Below are positions 1 to 9,478 of a stretch of DNA of 64,000 bases, piece after piece. A program made the position numbers and the translations under genes. Origin of the DNA: Verrucomicrobiia bacterium (GTDB lineage: Bacteria; Verrucomicrobiota; Verrucomicrobiia; Limisphaerales; DSYF01); the NCBI GenBank assembly GCA_035765895.1, contig DASTWL010000091.1, positions 41,565-105,564 of the forward strand, given 5' to 3'. A model generated the notes under the pieces. It did no database searches, was not told the DNA's origin, and worked only from the letters and a program-made list of their open reading frames with translations. Within the stretch, counting starts at the first letter, position 1; the number at the start of each line of letters is the position of its first letter.

Positions 1-1
1 C

Positions 2-2338
2 ATTGGCTCGGGACCAGTGCCCGTGGACTTGACAGTGACGAATGTGGACAACCGCACCCTTTTGATTGACTCCGGCATCACGATGGACCTGGCCAAGGGA
101 CCGGACGGAAAATTCTACACATTGCAAAATCGCAGTGACGGATTCGAAGGCGGCATCTTTGTGGTGGATCCCTCTGTGGACGGCGGCCTGTTTGATCCGA
201 CTCCCGACGGCCTGTGGGACGAAGTCTATGATTCGCACGCCGACAGCGTCGGGGTTTACGGTCAAACGGTTGACATTCTTCGTCAATCGCGGGCGGTGGC
301 CATCTCTCCGGACGGCCGATACATGGCTGTCGTGCGCGACTCGAGCGACACTTGGATTATTCCCCTGGTGGATGGCATCCCCAATCTGGCGGAACGCAAA
401 CTGGTCCCCACTGGCTCGGTGAATCTGGGGCGTGACGTTGCTTTTGATGCCGCAGGCAACCTCTACGTCGCCACGAGCGGCCACGCAGCGGTGCGCGTAT
501 TCTCGCCCGGCTACAAAACGATCGCCATCACGGGTTCTGCCGGCACATTCATCTACACCAACATTATCCCGGATACCACGGTGACCATCACGGGCAACAT
601 CACCAATGCCGCTGAACCGAACGTGAACGGCGAAATCGCATTCACCCGCACGGGCGGTGACACCACCCAGCCGTTGACCGTCAACTTCACCATCTCCGGC
701 ACCGCCAAACTGGGGGTGGATTACAGCACCAACAATCTCGCGACCTCGACCAACGCCAGCATCACCTTCCCGGCCAATGTTTCCTACCTGACCGTCCCCA
801 TCGTGGTGATCGACGACAACATCGGCGAGCCGACCGAAACCGCCATCTTTACCCTCGTTGGCACCACCAACTACATTGTCGGCGACAGCTCCAGCACCAC
901 GGTGTTCATCGACGACGATGGCGACCTCCCCAGTGTGAGCGTGGCCAGCGTGGGTCTGGGGTCAAACGAATTGCTGCCGGGCCGGCCGGCCAAGTTCAAG
1001 GTTTCCATCCCCGTGGCCAACGGCGTGGACATCTCCGTGAACATCGGGCTGAGCGGCACGGCCGTGAGCGGCGTGGATTACACCAATCCCGCCACCTTCT
1101 CCGTTCTGTTGCCGGCGGGCGCGACCACCACCAACTTCACGGTGACGCCCATCGACAATTCCACCATTGCGCCCGACAAGCTGATCATCGCCAGCGTGCT
1201 TGCCGGTTCCGGCTACACCAATGGCGGCGGCAGCATCAGCGCGACCAACACCCTGCGCAACGACGACCTGCCCTCCACTGGCGCTCCGTTGTTCTCGGAC
1301 GACTTTGACACCGACACGTCGGGCAGCTGGACAGTGAAGACCTCCAACGGCGACAGCGACGCGGCCTTTGCCTTCGACTACAGCACGCTGGGCGTGCCCG
1401 CCGCCCCCCACAGCACAGGCACCACCAAGGGGCTGCGTTTGCGCGCCCACCTGGGCGCAGTGTCCTCGGCATCGGGCGTCGGGGCATCGCCCACCGGCCT
1501 GAACCTCCCCGGTGATTACCGGCTGCGTTTCGACCTGTGGATGAATTACAACGGCCCGATGCCCGGCGGTGGTTCCGGCAGCAGCGAATACTTCACGACA
1601 GGCCTTGGCGTGGACCCGAACCGGACCAATGTGGTTCTGGCCGCTTCCACCACGCTGCCGGGATCCACGGTCTTCTTCTCCGTGGACGGCGACGGCGGAT
1701 TTGCCGAGGGAACCGGCGACTTCATCGCCCACACCAACGGCGTTCGCATCGCCGCCAGCGGCACGAACATTTATCCGGCTGGCGCGCGTGACAACTTCAA
1801 TGCCTACTACGCTGAGTTCGGTGAACTCCCGGCCCCCGCGGAACAGCTCGCGCTGTATTCCAGCCAGACCGGGCTGGGCCAGATTGGTTCACTCTCGTTC
1901 TCCTGGCATGATGTGGTGATGACGAAGCAGGGCACGAATTATACGTGGACGGTCGATGGCTTGCGGATCGCCAACCTGGGCTATGTGAACGCAACGATTG
2001 GCAACAACTTCTCGCTCGGCTACCAGGACGTCAACACGAGCCTGGCCAATCCGTTGGACATGAACTTCGCCCTCGTGGACAACCTGCGCGTGGAACCGCT
2101 GGCCGCCCCGGCTCCGGTCATCACCGCAGTGTCGCTCATCGATGGCGGCGCCAATGTGCAAATTGACTTCACGGGCAGCACCTCCGACGTTGACACGGCG
2201 TTCGGGGTGCAGAGCGGCGCCGTGGTCACCGGCGTGACCAATGACGTCGCCGCCACCATCACCACCGTCAATCCGGGCCAGTTCCGGGCGGTGCTGCCGA
2301 CCTCCGGTCCCATCCAGTTCTATCGCATCAAACGTTAA
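2..2338 (+). CDS. Secreted multidomain protein with propeller, two Calx-beta and a jelly-roll domain (5' truncated)
   Basis: The reading frame is open to the left edge of the window, so the N-terminus and any signal peptide are missing; the GTG at position 17 is only the first possible start inside the window. Numbering from that GTG, residues 30-175 look like the end of a beta-propeller (AISPDGRYMAVV, DVAFDAAGNLYVATSG). Residues 190-305 and 305-415 are two Calx-beta repeats (GTAKLGVDY, then GTAVSGVDY, with DD-rich ends). Residues 425-700 form a jelly-roll/LamG-like domain, starting FSDDFDTDTSGSW, that recurs in the GH25 lysozyme two genes on. The C-terminus QFYRIKR is a common ending of secreted Verrucomicrobia proteins. 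It is probably extracellular and involved in adhesion or polysaccharide binding; no catalytic domain is visible in this part. Confidence 0.8.
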   Translation: MGSGPVPVDLTVTNVDNRTLLIDSGITMDLAKGPDGKFYTLQNRSDGFEGGIFVVDPSVDGGLFDPTPDGLWDEVYDSHADSVGVYGQTVDILRQSRAVAISPDGRYMAVVRDSSDTWIIPLVDGIPNLAERKLVPTGSVNLGRDVAFDAAGNLYVATSGHAAVRVFSPGYKTIAITGSAGTFIYTNIIPDTTVTITGNITNAAEPNVNGEIAFTRTGGDTTQPLTVNFTISGTAKLGVDYSTNNLATSTNASITFPANVSYLTVPIVVIDDNIGEPTETAIFTLVGTTNYIVGDSSSTTVFIDDDGDLPSVSVASVGLGSNELLPGRPAKFKVSIPVANGVDISVNIGLSGTAVSGVDYTNPATFSVLLPAGATTTNFTVTPIDNSTIAPDKLIIASVLAGSGYTNGGGSISATNTLRNDDLPSTGAPLFSDDFDTDTSGSWTVKTSNGDSDAAFAFDYSTLGVPAAPHSTGTTKGLRLRAHLGAVSSASGVGASPTGLNLPGDYRLRFDLWMNYNGPMPGGGSGSSEYFTTGLGVDPNRTNVVLAASTTLPGSTVFFSVDGDGGFAEGTGDFIAHTNGVRIAASGTNIYPAGARDNFNAYYAEFGELPAPAEQLALYSSQTGLGQIGSLSFSWHDVVMTKQGTNYTWTVDGLRIANLGYVNATIGNNFSLGYQDVNTSLANPLDMNFALVDNLRVEPLAAPAPVITAVSLIDGGANVQIDFTGSTSDVDTAFGVQSGAVVTGVTNDVAATITTVNPGQFRAVLPTSGPIQFYRIKR

Positions 2339-2347
2339 TCAAACAGC

Positions 2348-2379
2348 GCGGCCCGGCCCCACAAAAGGGGCCGGGCCGC
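2348..2379. terminator. Perfect 13-bp GC hairpin between two genes
   Basis: Arms 2348-2360 and 2367-2379 (GCGGCCCGGCCCC and its exact complement) enclose the loop ACAAAA. It begins ten bases after the stop of the upstream gene and ends ten bases before the next ATG. There is no T-run after it, so it is either a weak or Rho-assisted terminator, or an RNA-stabilising stem between the two genes. Confidence 0.55.
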
Positions 2380-2389
2380 CGACCCCAAT

Positions 2390-3244
2390 ATGACTGTTCC
2401 AACCCTGTTCCGCCGTCGCGCCGCTCCCGCAAGAGGCTTCACTCTGATCGAGCTGCTGGTCGTCATCGCCATCATCGCCATTCTGGCCGCCATGCTCCTG
2501 CCGGCCTTGAGCAAGGCCAAAGTCAAAGCCGAGGGCATACGTTGTGTTTCCAATCTCAAGCAAATGCAATTGGGTTGGTTGCTTTACGCCGACGACAATA
2601 GTGAAAAAATGGTCGGCAATGCCCCTTCAGGGCTGCCAGCGGGCTTGGCAACGACTTATCCTTGGGTTAATACCGCCACGCTTGGGTGGGCAGGGGAAAC
2701 CGCCAACACGAACTACGACATATTGAAGGTCGGTTTGTTATCGCCTTACATCAATGCAGGAGTTGCAATCTACCATTGTCCGAGCGACAAGGTTCCGTCC
2801 GACAACGGCCTTCGAGTGCGTAGTGTATCCATGAATGGACAAATGGGTATCTATTCGACTGGCGCACCATTTTTTTATTCTCCCCCGAATTATGGTTCGG
2901 GATATTTGACCTTTAAAAAGGTGACCGATTTGGGCAACGGATTTCCTGCGTCCGATGCGTTTGTATTCGCGGATGAGCATATCTACACAATCAATGACGC
3001 CTACATGCAAGTGTTCGGCCCGAGCAGCGGAAGTGTTTATGATTTCCCGGCCGACTATCACGGCGGAAGCGGTTGTTTTTCCTTTGCTGATGGACACGCG
3101 GAATTGCACAAGTGGAAAACGCCAGACTTCAATTTGCCCGTGGTGAAAGGATCTCGCGGTTCAGCAACCGGCACGGCCGTATCTGGCGGGGCCAACAATG
3201 TGGACCTGGTCTGGCTGTTATCACACGCTTCCATAAAGAAGTAG
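2390..3244 (+). CDS. Prepilin-type N-terminal cleavage/methylation protein with H-X9-DG motif
   Basis: This is a pseudopilin-like protein of 284 residues. A short basic leader ending in ARG is followed by [20 protein letters not shown], the class III signal recognised by prepilin peptidase, with the conserved Glu five residues after the cleavage point. Near the C-terminus [19 protein letters not shown] contains the H-X9-DG spacing typical of the Verrucomicrobia/Planctomycetes/Lentisphaerae family. It lies between two secreted multidomain proteins on the same strand. Members of this family are numerous in such genomes and are thought to serve type II secretion-like or surface assembly; the individual role is unknown. 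From about codon 50 on the base composition is visibly less GC-rich than in its neighbours. Confidence 0.88.
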   Translation: MTVPTLFRRRAAPARGFTLIELLVVIAIIAILAAMLLPALSKAKVKAEGIRCVSNLKQMQLGWLLYADDNSEKMVGNAPSGLPAGLATTYPWVNTATLGWAGETANTNYDILKVGLLSPYINAGVAIYHCPSDKVPSDNGLRVRSVSMNGQMGIYSTGAPFFYSPPNYGSGYLTFKKVTDLGNGFPASDAFVFADEHIYTINDAYMQVFGPSSGSVYDFPADYHGGSGCFSFADGHAELHKWKTPDFNLPVVKGSRGSATGTAVSGGANNVDLVWLLSHASIKK

Positions 3245-3254
3245 GTGAGCAGGC

Positions 3255-5621
3255 TTGGTTTTTGGAGTCACGACGCAAACCTCCGTTTTGAGGGTCAAAG
3301 GATCATTTTTATCGGGTGCGCTGATCATTTCTTTGGGTGTATCTTCCACCTTCGCCCAGCGCCCCCTGGGCATCGACGTTTCCAGCTATCAGGGTTCCAG
3401 CATTGACTGGGTGAGCGTCAAAACGTCGGGGGTTTCCTTTGCGTGGTGCAAGGCCACCGAGGGCGTCACCTTCGTTGACTCCACGTTCACCATCAACATG
3501 GCGAACGCCCGGGCCGCCGGGGTGCTGATTGGCGCGTATCATTTCGCCCGGCCGGATTTGCATCTCGGCCCGGCCGGCGCCGCGCAGGAGGCCACGAATT
3601 GCTGGAACGTCGTCAGCAACTACCTCAAGGGCGGCAACGCCTACCTCATGCCGGTGCTGGACATCGAGCAAAACCTGTCCGGCGCCACGCCCGCCTACAC
3701 GAAGGCCACCCTGTCGCAGTGGGTGAACGCCTGGTGTTCGAACATCCTTCAGCGCGCAGCGGCGAACGGGGTGACGGTGACGCCGGTGGTTTACACCTAC
3801 GTCTCCTACGCCTCCACCTGGCTGGATGGTTCCGTAACGCAGTGGCCGTTGTGGATGGCGCAATACCCGGCCAGCCCGAATCCGCAGACCGGCGCGCCGA
3901 GCAGCATCGCCCCGTGGAGTTCGTGGCGCGCGTGGCAATACAGTTCCACCGGCACCGTTCCGGGCGTGCCCGGCAATTGCGATCTGGATGTGTTCAACGG
4001 CACGATGGGAAGCCTCGCCGCGCTGGTCATCGGCGGCATCGCCCCGCCCGCCATCACGTCCGAACCGTCGGATCGTTTTGCCGATCCGGGCGGCACGCTC
4101 GCCTTGAGCGTCACGGCCGAAGGTGTCGCGCCGCTCCACTACCAGTGGCGCGCCCACGGCACGAACCTGCCCGGCGCGACGAATCGCGTGCTGACGCTCA
4201 CCCCTCTGCAGCCGGCCGATGCCGGCCTGTATGCGGTCGTCGTCACCAACGCCGGCGGCAGCGTCACCAGCCGCCTCGCGCAGGTGACCATCAATCCGCC
4301 CTACGCGCCGGTGTTTGCCGATGATTTCGACGTGAACTCGGCGGCCAACTGGCGGCTGAACCGCGCTTCGACGGACAATCGCGCCACGTTCGCCTACAAT
4401 TACGCGCCGCTCGGCATCCCTGCCGCCCCGCACGCCACCAACGGCAGCACGAAGGGCCTGCGCCTGGAGGCCAACCTCACGGCGGGCAACCCGGACGCAC
4501 TGAGCCTCTCGCCCGTTGGACAGGCCTTTCCGCCGGTGTGCCGGCTGCGCTTCGATGTGTGGCTGAACGTCAACGGCCCGTTGCCGAACGGCGGCGCCGG
4601 CTCCACGCAGGCCATCACCGCGGGCGTGGGCACTTCGGGCGACCACGTCCAGTGGAATGCCGCCGCGTCCGGCGCCGACGGCGTGTGGTTCGCCGTGGAT
4701 GGCGAAGGCGGCGTGGCCGACACCTCGACCGGCGTGGGAGATTTTCTGGCCGGCACCGGCACCAACACGCTGGGAGTGGCGAGCGGCGTTTATGCCGCCG
4801 GCACCGGCAGCACCGCCCGCGGCAATTTTGACGCGTATTACGGAAATGTCTTCCCCGGCGGCCAAACCGCGCCCGGCTGGCAGCAGACGAATTACCCGCA
4901 GCAAAGCGGCGCGCTCAGCGTGGGGACGATCGGATTTGCCTGGCGCGAGCTGATTGTCAGTCGCCATGGCGCAACGGTGGACTGGTTCATCGACGGCCTG
5001 CGGATGGCCAGCGTGACCAACGCGGCCCTGACGGCCAGCAACGTCTTCGTTGGTTACTGGGACCCGTTTGCCTCGCTCTCGGACAACACGAACCTCAGCT
5101 TTGGCCTGGTGGACAATCTGCGCGTCGAAGTGCCCGCGGTGGCGCCGCAATTCGTCACCCAGCCCGCGAACCAATGGGCGCAACCCGGCAGCAGCGCCAC
5201 CTTCATCGCCAGCGCCACAGGTTTGCCGGCTCCCGCCTACCAATGGCGGCTGAACGGCACCAATCTCGCCGGCGCCACCGCCGCCACGCTGGTCGTGACC
5301 CATCTGACGGCTGCAAGCATCGGCAATTACTCGGTCGTCGTCAGCAACCTGGCGGGCGGGCAGGCGAGCACCAACGCTGCGCTCGCGCTCCAGGCCAGCA
5401 CCCCGCCGCAACTGGAAGTGGCCGAAGCACCCGCGACCGACACGTTGCCGCTCCTCGCCGCCGCGGAAGTGGGTGTCACTTACACGTTGGAAACCTCCAC
5501 CAATCTGATCACGTGGGAGACCGTGACCAACGTCGTGGCGACGGGCCCGACGCTTTCGTTCACGCCGCCGTTCGCCCCAAGCGATGCACAACGATTTTAC
5601 CGCCTCCGTTCCGGACCATGA
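3255..5621 (+). CDS. Secreted GH25 lysozyme with two Ig-like domains and a jelly-roll domain
   Basis: The likely start is TTG at 3255; a later in-frame TTG is possible. Residues 1-35 form a signal peptide ending TFA. Residues 38-235 are a glycoside hydrolase family 25 domain: GIDVSSYQ with Asp41, and the catalytic pair PVLDIEQN (Asp136, Glu138), so muramidase activity on peptidoglycan is expected. Ig-like domains follow at about 255-345 and 632-715 (each with YQW and a GxY.VVV.N end). Between them lies a jelly-roll domain (about 355-625) homologous to the one in the first gene of the window. The tail ETSTNLITWETV...RFYRLR is a typical Verrucomicrobia C-terminal module. The stop overlaps the next start (ATGA), implying coupling to the C39-like peptidase. 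Confidence 0.9.
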   Translation: MVFGVTTQTSVLRVKGSFLSGALIISLGVSSTFAQRPLGIDVSSYQGSSIDWVSVKTSGVSFAWCKATEGVTFVDSTFTINMANARAAGVLIGAYHFARPDLHLGPAGAAQEATNCWNVVSNYLKGGNAYLMPVLDIEQNLSGATPAYTKATLSQWVNAWCSNILQRAAANGVTVTPVVYTYVSYASTWLDGSVTQWPLWMAQYPASPNPQTGAPSSIAPWSSWRAWQYSSTGTVPGVPGNCDLDVFNGTMGSLAALVIGGIAPPAITSEPSDRFADPGGTLALSVTAEGVAPLHYQWRAHGTNLPGATNRVLTLTPLQPADAGLYAVVVTNAGGSVTSRLAQVTINPPYAPVFADDFDVNSAANWRLNRASTDNRATFAYNYAPLGIPAAPHATNGSTKGLRLEANLTAGNPDALSLSPVGQAFPPVCRLRFDVWLNVNGPLPNGGAGSTQAITAGVGTSGDHVQWNAAASGADGVWFAVDGEGGVADTSTGVGDFLAGTGTNTLGVASGVYAAGTGSTARGNFDAYYGNVFPGGQTAPGWQQTNYPQQSGALSVGTIGFAWRELIVSRHGATVDWFIDGLRMASVTNAALTASNVFVGYWDPFASLSDNTNLSFGLVDNLRVEVPAVAPQFVTQPANQWAQPGSSATFIASATGLPAPAYQWRLNGTNLAGATAATLVVTHLTAASIGNYSVVVSNLAGGQASTNAALALQASTPPQLEVAEAPATDTLPLLAAAEVGVTYTLETSTNLITWETVTNVVATGPTLSFTPPFAPSDAQRFYRLRSGP

Positions 5622-6682
5622 AACATCGCCTGATTACCCTGCTCGGCTTGTGCCCGCTTTTGCTGGGCGCGGCCGAATCGCCGCGCCAGTTTGTCGGCTG
5701 GACGCACTTTGAAGCCTTCGAACGCGGCACCAACGCCGCCGGAGAAGTGACGTGGCTGTCTCCCCGCACGACCTGCCGGCCCGCGGATGAATTCGTCAGT
5801 TCGTGGAACGCCAGTCTCCCCAGCAACGGCTGGCTGAACGTCGAGCTGCGGGCATTTCACAATGACACGCCCACCAGGTTTTACGCCCTTGGCCATTGGT
5901 CGTTGAATCCGGCACAGCACCCGCGCGAAAGCATCCCCGGCCAGCAGGACGCGGACGGCGACGTGGACACGGACACGCTGCAGCTCCGGGCACCGGCGAA
6001 CGCCTTCCAGTTCCGGCTCACCTTCGGCGCAACCACCAACGTAGCGCCGTTGAAACTGCTGGCGGTGTCGCTTATCAACACCCGGCTGACGGTCAAGCCG
6101 CGGGCGTCGTTGCGTTCCGTATGGGGCCAATACCTCACGGTCCCCGAACGGTCGCAGCATGATTACGCCGAAGGCGGCGGCTGGTGCAGTCCCACCACGG
6201 TCACGATGTTGCTGGGGTTCTGGGCGGCGAAACTGCACCGGTCCGACCTGTTGTTCACCGTGCCGGACGTGGCCCACGCCATTTACGACGCCACGTGGAA
6301 GGGCACGGGCAACTGGTCGTTCAACATGGCGTTCGCCGGCGAACCCGCCGGCCTGCGCGCCTGCGTGACGCGGTTCGACGACGTGCGTGAGCTGGAGGAA
6401 TGGATCGCCCACGGCTACCCCGTCGGCGTTTCCATCTGCTACGACCGCCTGCGCGATGTCGGCCCCGGCCCGAACGGACATCTCATGGTGGTGGCGGGCT
6501 TCACGAAGACTGGCGACGTGGTGTTCAACGACCCGGCGGGGCGGAAGGATGTTCGCCGGGTGTTTTCACGCGAACGATTCCTCTACGCGTGGAACTATTC
6601 CAAGAACACGGTGTATCTCGTCTATCCGGAAGGCGCGGTCCTGCCGCCCGATCGATTCGGCCACTGGAGCTTGAACCCGTGA
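5618..6682 (+). CDS. Secreted C39-like cysteine peptidase family protein
   Basis: The ATG at 5618 shares ATGA with the stop of the GH25 gene. This start is chosen over a much longer upstream frame because it begins a clean signal peptide (MKHRLITLLGLCPLLLGAAE). Residues 180-345 match the C39-like peptidase fold: GGGWCSPTT gives Cys190, PNGHLMVVAGF gives His288 and VVFNDPAG gives Asp305, a complete Cys-His-Asp set. The N-terminal 170 residues are an all-beta region without a recognised name. HWSLNP occurs both near residue 90 and at the extreme C-terminus. Pairing with a lysozyme suggests combined attack on glycan and peptide parts of cell walls, but the substrate is not known. Confidence 0.82.
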   Translation: MKHRLITLLGLCPLLLGAAESPRQFVGWTHFEAFERGTNAAGEVTWLSPRTTCRPADEFVSSWNASLPSNGWLNVELRAFHNDTPTRFYALGHWSLNPAQHPRESIPGQQDADGDVDTDTLQLRAPANAFQFRLTFGATTNVAPLKLLAVSLINTRLTVKPRASLRSVWGQYLTVPERSQHDYAEGGGWCSPTTVTMLLGFWAAKLHRSDLLFTVPDVAHAIYDATWKGTGNWSFNMAFAGEPAGLRACVTRFDDVRELEEWIAHGYPVGVSICYDRLRDVGPGPNGHLMVVAGFTKTGDVVFNDPAGRKDVRRVFSRERFLYAWNYSKNTVYLVYPEGAVLPPDRFGHWSLNP

Positions 6683-6716
6683 CCGCGCCGCGCGAAAAGC
6701 CGACGAACACCAACCG

Positions 6717-9478
6717 TCATTCCCGTTGCGCCACGCCGCGCAGAAAACCGCGCGCGGAGGTTGTTGCCGGCCCCAGGCGCGCCGTGATCCACTGCACCGT
6801 GCCGGCCTCGTTCGTTCCCAGCGGTTCGATGTAGTTCGTGCCGCTGAACCACTGCTGCAAATCTGGCGACCATTCGAGTTGGAAGCTGACATCCGTTGCC
6901 GTCTTGGCACGCGGGCAGGTGACCTGCAAGGAGCTGTTGGTGAGAGTGAGACGCAGCGGGTTGGAGCCGGCCGCCTTGGGCGAGGAACCCAGCGCGTATT
7001 CCAACAGATTGGGCAGGCCATCGTGGTCCGGATCGGCGTCGTCGCCACCGACGGCGGGATCGCTGGTTTCACCGGCGGTAAAATTGGCAAAACGCCAGGC
7101 GTCCACCGGCCGGTCATGAATCACTACGGTGGCATTCGACAGCGAGGTGAGCGTGGAGCCCGCCGCCGGCACGAGTGAGAGCGCAACGGTTTCATCCCCT
7201 TCCACCAGCGTGTCCACCAGCGGCGTGATGAAAAGATTGGTGGCCCCGGCCCCGGCCGCCAGCGTGACACTCCCCGGCAGCGGCAGATAATCCAGGCCCG
7301 CCGCGGCCGAACCGCCGACGGCATAATTCACGGTAAGCGCGGCGCTCGTGTCGCCGCTGCGCACGATGGCCAAACGACCCGGATCATCGCCGAATTCGCC
7401 GGCGTTCGAGTCGCTGGCCATGAGGTCCACTGCCGGCAGGGCATTCGTGGGCGCCGCCGCGCCCAGCCCGAGGAAGCGAATGCCGTCCGCAATGCAATAG
7501 CTGCCCGCGGCGGTGTTGTCGTTGCGGATGATCACCTTCCCGCTCGTGCCGGCGTTGAAGTTGGTGGTGAGCAGCTTAAACCAGCCGCCGCTGGAAACGC
7601 GCTGGTTGACCAGAATGCGGTTCGTGCCGGCGGCATGGATGATGTCGTAGGGCGTGTTCGTGGCGCGGTTGGAGGCTTCGACCCACCAGGCATAAACCTC
7701 ATAAACTCCGTTCGTCGGCAACGTCGGCGTGTAGCTGATCCACTTCGTGCCCTTGCCCGCCGCGCCGTCGTGCCAGTAGTCGCCGTTCCAACCGCCGGCG
7801 TTCGCGCCCGCCGTCCAACCGCCGGAATTCACCGTGCCGGGACCGCCCTGGTCCAGGATGATGCCATTCGTGGACGAGGCCGCGCTGCTCCAGGTCAACA
7901 ACTGCCCGTCGGCCCGCAATTGCGCGGCAAGGCGGGCGTAGTCGAGCTGCTGCACCGGCACATGATCGTCAATCGCCAGCGCCGCCGCCACGCCTGCGGC
8001 ATGGCTGGTCATCATGAACACCGGTTCCATGCGGCACGAGGCAAAGGCCACGTGGCTGGCGGAGAGCGCAAACGTGCAGAACACGTTCTGGCACTCGTTG
8101 CTGCGCGGGACGATGGCGCGGTAGCTGATGGGATAAGGAAACGGCGGCGTGCCGCCGATGCTGCCTTCCCAGCGGGAGAAGCCACTGGCCGCCACACGTT
8201 GCACGCCGTGCGAATCAATGTTGTAACGCGCCAGACAGATGCCGTCAGGCGCCGTGAGGCGCGCCTCGCAGTTGGACTGGGTCATCACGTAGTCGCCGAA
8301 CATGCGGCGCGCCTCGCGCACGTAAATCTGCCAGGGCCAGCCGCCGTTGTCCGTGAATTCATCCGCCGCCAGGCCCCACGACTGCATCTCCGCGTTGAGA
8401 TTGAAGGGGATGTTGGTGCTCGTGGCGAAGAAGTAGAGCAATCCGCGCACGTAATTCTCGTGCGCGGCCCGCAACGTCTCCCGGCCCGCGTAGGTGTTTG
8501 TGGCCCACGTGTAATTGTAGCCCACGTAGTCGGGGAGATTTCGCCGTTTGCATTGACGTCGGTTTTGCCGTTGGGAATAAGGGTCTGGAGGTCGAGCAAC
8601 TGGTTGAGCGACACCGCGCCATCCGCCGCGACGCGCGCCGCCACGTAGCGCCGGACGAGCTCGTAATCCGCCTCGGCGTAGCCCGGCGGCGGCGCGATTG
8701 GAATTTTGTTCGTGGGATTTTGCGTCAGGCACAGGCGGTAATTGTAAGCCTGCAACCGGCGATCGCCCTGGCCGAAGCCCGCCGCGACGTTTGTGTTCAC
8801 GAGCGGCAGGAGTCCGCTCGCCGGATTGCCCGGCACCACATACGGGTCGTAATTGTAAGTGCCGCCCGGCGGGCGCACGCCGGCCAGTGATTCGTTATAC
8901 ACGTTGGTGCCCTCGCGGCCCCAGGTGAACGTCACCCCCGCCGCCGCCATCAGGTCGCCTTCGTAGGTCGTATCAATGAATTCCTGCGCGCGAAAAATGG
9001 TCCCGTCGGCCATCGTGATCTGCGTGAGCCGGTTGCTCGTGAGCGTCGCCCCGGCCAGCGATTCGTCCCAGTAAACCGGAACCCCCGCCTCGCCGAGCAT
9101 CTGGTTGAAGACGTTCTCCGCGACATGCGGTTCGAACCAGATGACGAGATTGGTCGAGCCGTAGGCCGCGCCGACGCGCTGATAAAACTCCCGCGCAATC
9201 CCGCCGAGGTAACGTGTGTCATTGCCCGGGCCAATGTCCGTCACCCCCAGCCCGCTGGCGCTCATGCCGCCGACGTGATGGTTGAGCGACACGAGCACGA
9301 CGGATTTTCCGAGGCGCGCCGCCGCCACAGCCGCGGCCACCCCGCCGGACGTGCCGCCGTAAACGCAGACGTCACTTTCCACCACCGGCGCTGCCGCCGC
9401 CGCGACGGCCCACGCTGCGCCCAGCACCAGCGACATCAGGAACCGCAGCCGGTTCCTGCGCTGGACAAGGCGGTTCAA
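6717..9478 (-). pseudogene. FAD-dependent oxidoreductase with golvesin-like and Calx-beta domains, interrupted by a -1 frameshift
   Basis: Two overlapping minus-strand frames form one protein. The N-terminal half, from a TTG at 9478 that overlaps the TGA of the upstream gene, starts MNRLVQRRNRLRFLMSLVLG, a good signal peptide (an ATG at 9436 is the alternative). It continues with the FAD-binding VCVYGGTSGGVAAAVAAARL. Reading must shift near 8532 to recover YVGYNYTWATNTYAG and the rest of the FAD_oxidored family fold. After it come a golvesin-like beta domain (GGWNGDYWHDG, YCIADGIRF), a Calx-beta repeat (GLDYLPLPGSVTLAAG, VEGDETVAL), a DADPDHDGLPNLLEYALG calcium-type repeat and a secretion-type tail. 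Frameshift decay and an assembly error in a C-run are both possible. It is the last gene of a four-gene minus-strand group. Confidence 0.82.
8532..8535 (-). other. Frameshift site in a C homopolymer
   Basis: On the minus strand the gene reads GGCGAAATCTCCCCGACTACG. Adding one C to the four-C run joins the N-terminal frame (NANGEIS) to the C-terminal frame (PDYVGYNYTWAT) without loss of residues. Confidence 0.75.

Noticed and set aside
3309..5591. A 760-codon open frame on the minus strand opposite the GH25 gene
   Set aside because: It is a high-GC antisense frame; composition is Arg/Gly-rich without any domain, and the plus strand has clear family motifs.
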